A DNA stretch of 34,172 bases from NCBI GenBank assembly GCA_015039465.1, contig MU130622.1, positions 1 through 34,172 on the forward strand, in the 5' to 3' direction. This DNA comes from Phlegmacium glaucopus (taxonomy: Eukaryota; Basidiomycota; Agaricomycetes; Agaricales; Cortinariaceae). The notes under the pieces were generated by a model, which saw only the letters and a list, made by a program, of their open reading frames with translations, was not told the DNA's origin and did not search any database. Made by a program: the position numbers and the translations under genes. Below are positions 29,385-34,172 of the stretch, one piece after another; within the stretch, counting starts at the first letter, position 1, and each line of letters begins with the position of its first letter.

Positions 29385-30480
29385 CTAATCCTTCTTGTCA
29401 GACGCAGAGGCTTGTTCGTCAATAGTAGATATGATCCAAGGCTCAGGTGTCAAAAATTGTTCTGTGGGCACACCAAGTTCGAATAGATGGGAAACGACAT
29501 TGGAGAAACTGAGTGAGCAGAATGAGAGAAAGAAGAAAAGAAAATTAGGATCAAAACTGACTCCTTGAACCAAAGTTCCTGACTCTCAGCGTGAGCCTTG
29601 GAAATTTTCTTAAATGACTTGTCTTGTACTGGGAATAATTGGTACTGTGAACAGAGAAAAAAAGTCAACATCAATGCCAAACTTAATGTTATTATAGAAA
29701 TTAAGAGGACTCGCGGTAACATCATCAGGCCTTTTGTCTTCTTATCCTCGAGCTGCTTGGGTCCATTCCACTTTTTCTGTACCCATTTCTCATTGAACAA
29801 AGTTGGAAGTAATCATTCGTCACAGTGGTGGGAGAGAATGTCCAGGGGCCTTCAAAGCCAGAACGATCAACATGGCAGCAACCAAGAATATGTGCACCAG
29901 AGAGACGACAATTTCTTGGTCGTTGAAACTGGATAGAAGGAGTTAATGATAAGAGATTGACGTTGTATGTTCACCATACCCCATGTGGTAAAAGATGCTC
30001 CTAAGGTGGTTGCATCAGTGAGATGTCCATCAGGTGTAGCTTGGGCACGGCGAAACTGTCAATGTGACCCAGGCGCCAGGGAATCTTGGGGCCAGCCATT
30101 TCCTGAAAGAAAAAAAAGTCAAAAAGGATAGAGAGAGCAATAGATTAGAAAAAGACAGACCTGGATCACAGCAACACCAGCAAGAGTTCAAAGATCACCG
30201 TAATTTATCCAGGGGAGATCTTGCTTCACTTTCTCCTTAAGCTGGCAGGCAATGTTCAGACCTGCATTGGCACCATGTAGAGACTCAGGCTCAAAGCATA
30301 GTTGCTATCATATAGTTGCTAGCCGAGCATCGGAAAAAAAGACCCACTACGAAATAAGTTGAGATGATGCACCTTCCGCCTGTATTTCTGTCCTTATTGT
30401 ATGTTCCAGACACATGCCAGGCAGGATGGAGGATGACAGGTCCATAAGAAGACTGCCATCTAGAAGCTCATTCCATGTTA
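29385..30480 (-). pseudogene. Cytochrome c peroxidase pseudogene, introns retained
   Basis: CCP reduces hydrogen peroxide in mitochondria using cytochrome c. Minus-strand pieces in order: [20 protein letters not shown] (distal His codon 30413-30415), [31 protein letters not shown], a TGA (30188-30190) where the family has Trp, [115 protein letters not shown], ending EQASASDKKD. The conserved Arg-Leu before Ala-Trp-His has become His-Pro. Several introns keep GT-AG ends (for example 53 bp before FSNVV). Frame shifts near the start of the second block, before TTLGASF and near AHILG disable it. The mitochondrial presequence is missing. Confidence 0.9.
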
Positions 30481-31395
30481 GGGTGGAAATCTAGATACTC
30501 ATGACAAATGGCAAGCAACCAAGCACAGTCACGGTTGAAAGATGTGGTCCGTTTTAAGTTAAGACTGATTTATACAAGATGGCGTTAGTTTACACGACGA
30601 GTAATCCAAAAGTGTGTTGTGCGAAGGTTATTTTTCACATGGTTATGAGATCAAAAACATTATCATTATGCGTTTGGGAAATCTATCTTGAAGCTTGTCA
30701 TGACCAGGTGACACGATCGTACAGTCTTTGTGATGATGTATGCACTATTGCAGGAATCTTAGGATGATTACTCTGCCTCTTTATACCCAAATCTCTCTAT
30801 GCCCTGCATCCGGCAGTCTTGCATACCATGAAGATTAATTATCCGTGACTTCTTGCTACATAGGTTCCAAAGGTTGTAGCTATCAGATCCTGCCCTTCCA
30901 ACCTTCGAGGACTGGACTTGCAGATAGCATTTTGAGTACAAATCTCAACACTTAGGATACAAAGAGACCATGCATCATGGATGATCCATTTCTTCTTGTT
31001 GTTCCCCGTCCCCTCTTCCATTTCATCACTCTTAGATCGTTGATAGTTCAAAAAAATGGGTCCCTCGGAACATGAAGCAAAGTGGCTTGCTGACGATTAG
31101 CGATCAATTTCTTAAACACAGCCAAGACCATCGAGATATGTACCCGCAACTTTCACTTTCCAGTCTCTCAGTGTCGCATTCAGTGTAATTTGGATCAGAA
31201 ATATGTGACCCAAAATGAGATAGATACCAGATTTCAGTTCTTTGAGTAGCCTTCGATGCAAGCTTCTTCATCCAGCCAGTGATACAATACCGAGTCAGTA
31301 TTCCCAGCCCTGCTTTCCATCTTTAAAGCCCCCAGGATCCGCAGCAGCCAAGATGATTTTAGTGATTTCAGGGAAAGGAACCTTGCACAAACTGC
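30481..31395. other. No supported gene
   Basis: Short open frames on both strands only (for example 30579-30767 plus and 30839-31051 minus). None has a family signature. Confidence 0.35.
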
Positions 31396-32530
31396 ATGAA
31401 GGGCACGTCAAGCCATCAGTATTATGAACCACCACGGTTAACTTTGGAATTATCAATTATCAACTTCACGAGCTGTACGAGACCGTATATATACTGCGAT
31501 GTAGAGACATTAGAAAAGCCGACTGACAAGAAAGCTTTTATATGCACCATGTCAGGATTGCTTTTAGAATGTTGGGAAGAGTTAACATCTCTTGGGAGCT
31601 TGCAGAGTAAGTGCTCGAGGAGGTCGCCGTCATTACTTGAACAAATATTACAGTAGATATTCCAAGTTCAACTAAGTAGAACAATGAGAAAGGGCGGTAG
31701 AGTACATAGAAGTAGATTTACACACTCTTTTGTCAAATCACATTCGATAAGAGAGAGACTTGGAAAGCAGAAAATCCATCACCTTAGCATTGCGGCGTCT
31801 GGTGAATGCGAAACATCAATACAAATGTTGTCAACAAGTTTAATCCTAGCGATGGTGTTACCAGGAATTAGTTCCTGCAAACAGACTGAAGAAAAGATAT
31901 ATGCGCCTTTGATGAAGAGCCATCAACGGAGGTGATGTTTGGAAAAGAAATCAAAGAATTGCAGCCATCAGAGGCCAAGAGTTGCCAAAGGTGTTGTAGG
32001 TCCATCCCAACCATGTTGGAAGAAGGTTCTCGATCGACAAAACTACACCGCTCGTTCGCTGTTGTGGCTTCTGGCATAAGAACAACAAGTGGTCAAAGGT
32101 CGATTTTCCGACGCGGATCTAAATATCTAGCAACAGCCCTAGCCATTAGCGCTTTCTTCAAGAGTAGAGCTCTGCTTCCCGGTTATTCCTTCAGGCGAGA
32201 TCAGCGCTCCATGAACATGACATATTCGATATCCACTTCATTTTTGCAGTGGAAGAGACTCCCTTGCAGCTCTTGGCACATCAAGTCACTGAGCTGTTGT
32301 TCAAAATGCTGAAGGGTTGGAAGTTTGTAGAGCAGAGATTGAAGATGATGAAGGGGACCGAAGACTTCCCAGAAAACAAATAGTTTCTCTGCTCTGCCGT
32401 ACACTATCATATTTGTGTTACTCTCAAAGTGAGGCCCTTGCCATCAACGCAGCAACTCTTCAACTTCATGCACCAGCATCAACAACCGTTGAGCAGTCCT
32501 TGCACATTTTCTGCATAACTATGTAAGGCG
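31396..32530 (-). pseudogene. Decayed coding-like region, unrecognised
   Basis: The minus strand carries protein-like stretches in shifting frames: YKLPTLQHFEQQLSDLMCQE, LFHCKNEVDIEYVMF, VGMDLQHLWQLLASDGC, FPNITSVDGSSSKAH, and NTIARIKLVDNICIDVSHS. Composition and the alternation of hydrophobic leucines resemble fungal leucine-rich (F-box-associated) proteins, but I see no F-box motif and will not assign a family. The many stops suggest decay. Confidence 0.25.
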
Positions 32531-32589
32531 ATTATGGCAAAAGTTTCCAACTGGACTGTTTCAAAGTACGCTATTCAACTTTGCACCCT

Positions 32590-33060
32590 GGGTCCCCGTG
32601 TAGTTCAAAGGCCTTCACCTTTTCACAACACCAGGCAGCACAGGCTCAATCAGAAAAATTCAACAATTCCGACCCTGCAAAAATAAGGAAAAACATTGAC
32701 GAAGGACTTACAACAAGAAAAACCCAAGGTAGGTCTATTCATTTGCTTAACGTATTCATAATTTTATTTATTCACCTTTCAGTGTTTCCATCAACGGTCA
32801 GAAAGTTGAGTGAGATTGGAGATCTCAGGCATGTGGACATCGTAGTTGAATCTACAACCAAACAACAAGTCAGTGCTTTTGCTTCTTCTCCAGTCTCGAC
32901 AGGGTTGATGCAAGGCCCACATTCGTAGTGGAATTCAGAATGGAGAGAGACTGCCGTTGTACCCTTATGTCCACCAGGAACACAATACAACTTATTCAAC
33001 TCGCAATGCCCAGGATAACTTCGAATTTGGAGCAATGTTCCATCCACTATGTTAACTCAT
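32590..33060 (+). pseudogene. Second copy of the unrecognised gene fragment
   Basis: 32725-33017 matches 10923-11255 across an intron (GTAGGTCTATT...CACCTTTCAG), the exon FPSTVRKLSEIGDLRHVDIV, a second intron-like gap and the next exon. It carries a small in-frame-size addition (CTCAGG) and lacks the AACC expansion of the other copy. Upstream (32590-32724) the plus strand reads KAFTFSQHQAAQAQSEKFNN, which differs from the 10.9-kb copy. The second intron-like gap is shorter here. It is truncated on both sides. Confidence 0.55.
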
Positions 33061-33071
33061 GACTTGAACAC

Positions 33072-33326
33072 TGTTAGGGCAACCTACATATAAGAGGAGA
33101 AGGGGACTCTAAAGAGAGTAAACAGTCTATAAAGACTAGATAATAGCAGCAGCAAGCTAGCAAAGTAGGGAATTCCAGTTAATAATGAGATAAGGTCAGT
33201 AATTACTGACTACTACTCGAAATAGGGTGGTAGCCAAACAGTGGCAAATAAGTATGTAATCAAGTCAAAATAAGGATAAAATATCAACAGTGAAGATGGT
33301 ATATACCTCAGGGTTATCCCCTAACA
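33072..33326 (-). mobile_element. LTR with adjacent polypurine tract, minus orientation
   Basis: 255 bp, matching the solo LTR at 20913-21167 with almost no differences. No TSD (aacac versus tcacc), so it is not a clean solo LTR. Immediately to its right the plus strand reads tcaccccctcatt; on the minus strand this is AATGAGGGGGTGA, a polypurine tract directly before an LTR. That makes it the 3' LTR of a minus-strand element whose interior would extend rightward. No RT or integrase domain is visible in the remaining 846 bp. Confidence 0.8.
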
Positions 33327-34047
33327 TCACCCCCTCATTAAGGTGCAACGTCCTCGATGCACTCAGCTGGTAGAACCATATCCCAGGTTTAGGTTTGGGC
33401 TGTGACTGGACATTGGTCGAATGGTTTGGTGGGAGAGGCAAGTCAGGTGTGAGTCAGAAGACAATGATGACAAAGATGAAGATGAAGAGGATCTTGGGGA
33501 TAGCAGTAGCGATGGTGACGAGAATGAGGGTGGAGATGGAAAGGAATATGGTAATGAAGATGAGGATGAAGGTGAGGGTGACGGTTTTGATGAGTGGGTC
33601 AGGGATGATAGGAATGATCCGAAGGAGAGTTTGTAGTTGGCGGCGACGGTGGCCAGGGACGTCGACTTCTTCAACTTTGCTGAGGTAGACATATAGAATG
33701 GGTCATTCTTCCACTTTATACCACCATACCGTCCTCGCAGATTCCCCTCGCATATCTTCAAGAACATCATTGAGTAGCTCGACAAGGTGATCAATTTCGT
33801 TTTCTTGCGATGATGTGAGTGGTCGATCCCAGATGTTGGAAGGCAAGGACTCGGGTGTAGGACCGAAAGAAGTCTTTCGACGAAGAGAAGGGGAATATTG
33901 TGGTTTGGAAAGGACTTGGGAGGGCATGTTAAATTTAGAAGTGGGGATGTCAAAGGTCGATGTCGAAGTTGGAGATGTGTCAAGATGTCGTGGGAAGTTG
34001 GGGATGTTGAAATCGGAGTATTTGATGATCGGTTCCTTGTCAAACAT
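33327..34047 (-). CDS. Unidentified ORF, 5' part near window edge
   Basis: From ATG 34047 the minus strand is open for 114 codons (MFDKEPIIKYSDFNIPNFPR..., then ENEIDHLVELLNDVLEDMRG) to a TGA at 33703. A GT-AG interval of 45 bp (GTGGTA...CCTCAG, about 33676-33720) would remove the stop in frame. It would continue into a basic segment (GHRRRQLQTLL) and a hydrophobic stretch (LTFILIFITIFLSISTLILV), possibly a membrane anchor, to a TGA near 33460. Alternatively the other frame gives a Ser-rich low-complexity tail. It could be a host gene or the internal region of the LTR element beside it; I cannot decide. Confidence 0.35.
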
Positions 34048-34172
34048 GTCAAAATATCACAAACAATTAAAAATAAGGGAGTATGATTGAAGAAATTGGG
34101 AATGAAGGAGTGGGGTGAGGAAATGATTAAAGAAAAGGAGTGAGGGGGGAAAATATTTAAATAAAGAGAGTT
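34048..34172 (-). promoter_or_regulatory. Possible promoter of the ORF at the right edge
   Basis: On the minus strand: TATTTAAATATTTTCCCCCC, then pyrimidine-rich CTCACTCC blocks, leading to the ATG at 34047. A TATA-like element plus CT-rich leader is common in basidiomycete promoters. Suggestive only. Confidence 0.3.

Noticed and set aside
30839..31051. 70-codon minus ORF as a gene
   Set aside because: There is no family motif, no splice partner and no paralogue in the window; length is within chance.
33072..33326. Clean solo LTR like the one at 20913
   Set aside because: The flanks aacac and tcacc do not match, and a polypurine tract adjoins it, so internal element sequence or a rearrangement must follow.
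33395..33688. Plus-strand acidic frame (DDKDEDEEDLGDSSSDGDEN)
   Set aside because: It is a low-complexity GATGA-type repeat read in one of several frames, with no domain and no splice support. The minus-strand reading has an ATG with upstream promoter-like sequence.

Overview
The window looks like a chromosome segment of an agaricomycete (mushroom-forming basidiomycete). The evidence is dense 45-90 bp GT-AG introns, a NACHT-WD40 gene of the NWD2 type, two DUF6699-type genes, a DUF3435-type recombinase remnant, a YR (DIRS-type) retroelement and many solo LTRs. All exon joins are my own reading of splice signals and frame; none is transcript-supported.

Left part (1-9.1 kb) is gene-rich and mostly on the minus strand: a decayed DUF3435-like tyrosine recombinase (367-1620), a tRNA-Val(AAC) with a 6-nt intron on the plus strand (1865-1944), ATG3, the autophagy E2-like enzyme (7 exons, 2306-3796), a LYAR-type zinc-finger protein with an 8-nt microexon (4137-5692), a foldback repeat (5941-6195), and two DUF6699-type paralogues (6248-7229, 8384-9094).

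Middle (9.7-16.6 kb): an unrecognised multi-exon gene remnant, part of which recurs 21.8 kb away, followed by a seven-exon NACHT-WD40 gene (11909-16563) with 14 nearly identical WD40 repeats. This is the architecture of fungal NLR-like (HNWD/NWD) self/non-self recognition proteins.

Right part (16.7-34.2 kb) is a mobile-element graveyard with readable nesting. A solo LTR (TSD ctctt) lies 135 bp past the NWD gene. A minus-strand DIRS-type element (RT, RNase H, tyrosine recombinase) is split by a 255-bp solo LTR (TSD tagac) and by a 1.6-kb unclassified element (TSD ccgt), which itself holds a 259-bp solo LTR (TSD aggta). A second copy of the unclassified element (TSD gcat) and a rearranged third copy follow. 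Then comes a solo LTR (TSD tgagt) containing a hAT-type MITE (8-bp TSD atcattcc). Beyond these are a cytochrome c peroxidase pseudogene that keeps its introns (29385-30480), decayed unrecognised coding-like sequence, a second copy of the unrecognised gene fragment, an LTR with an adjoining polypurine tract, and the 5' part of an unidentified minus-strand ORF at the right edge.

No CRISPR, rRNA or bacterial-type operons are seen. The most novel items are the unclassified 4-bp-TSD element family with a subterminal hairpin, the NWD gene with its homogenised but locally variable WD repeats, and the nested insertion history.
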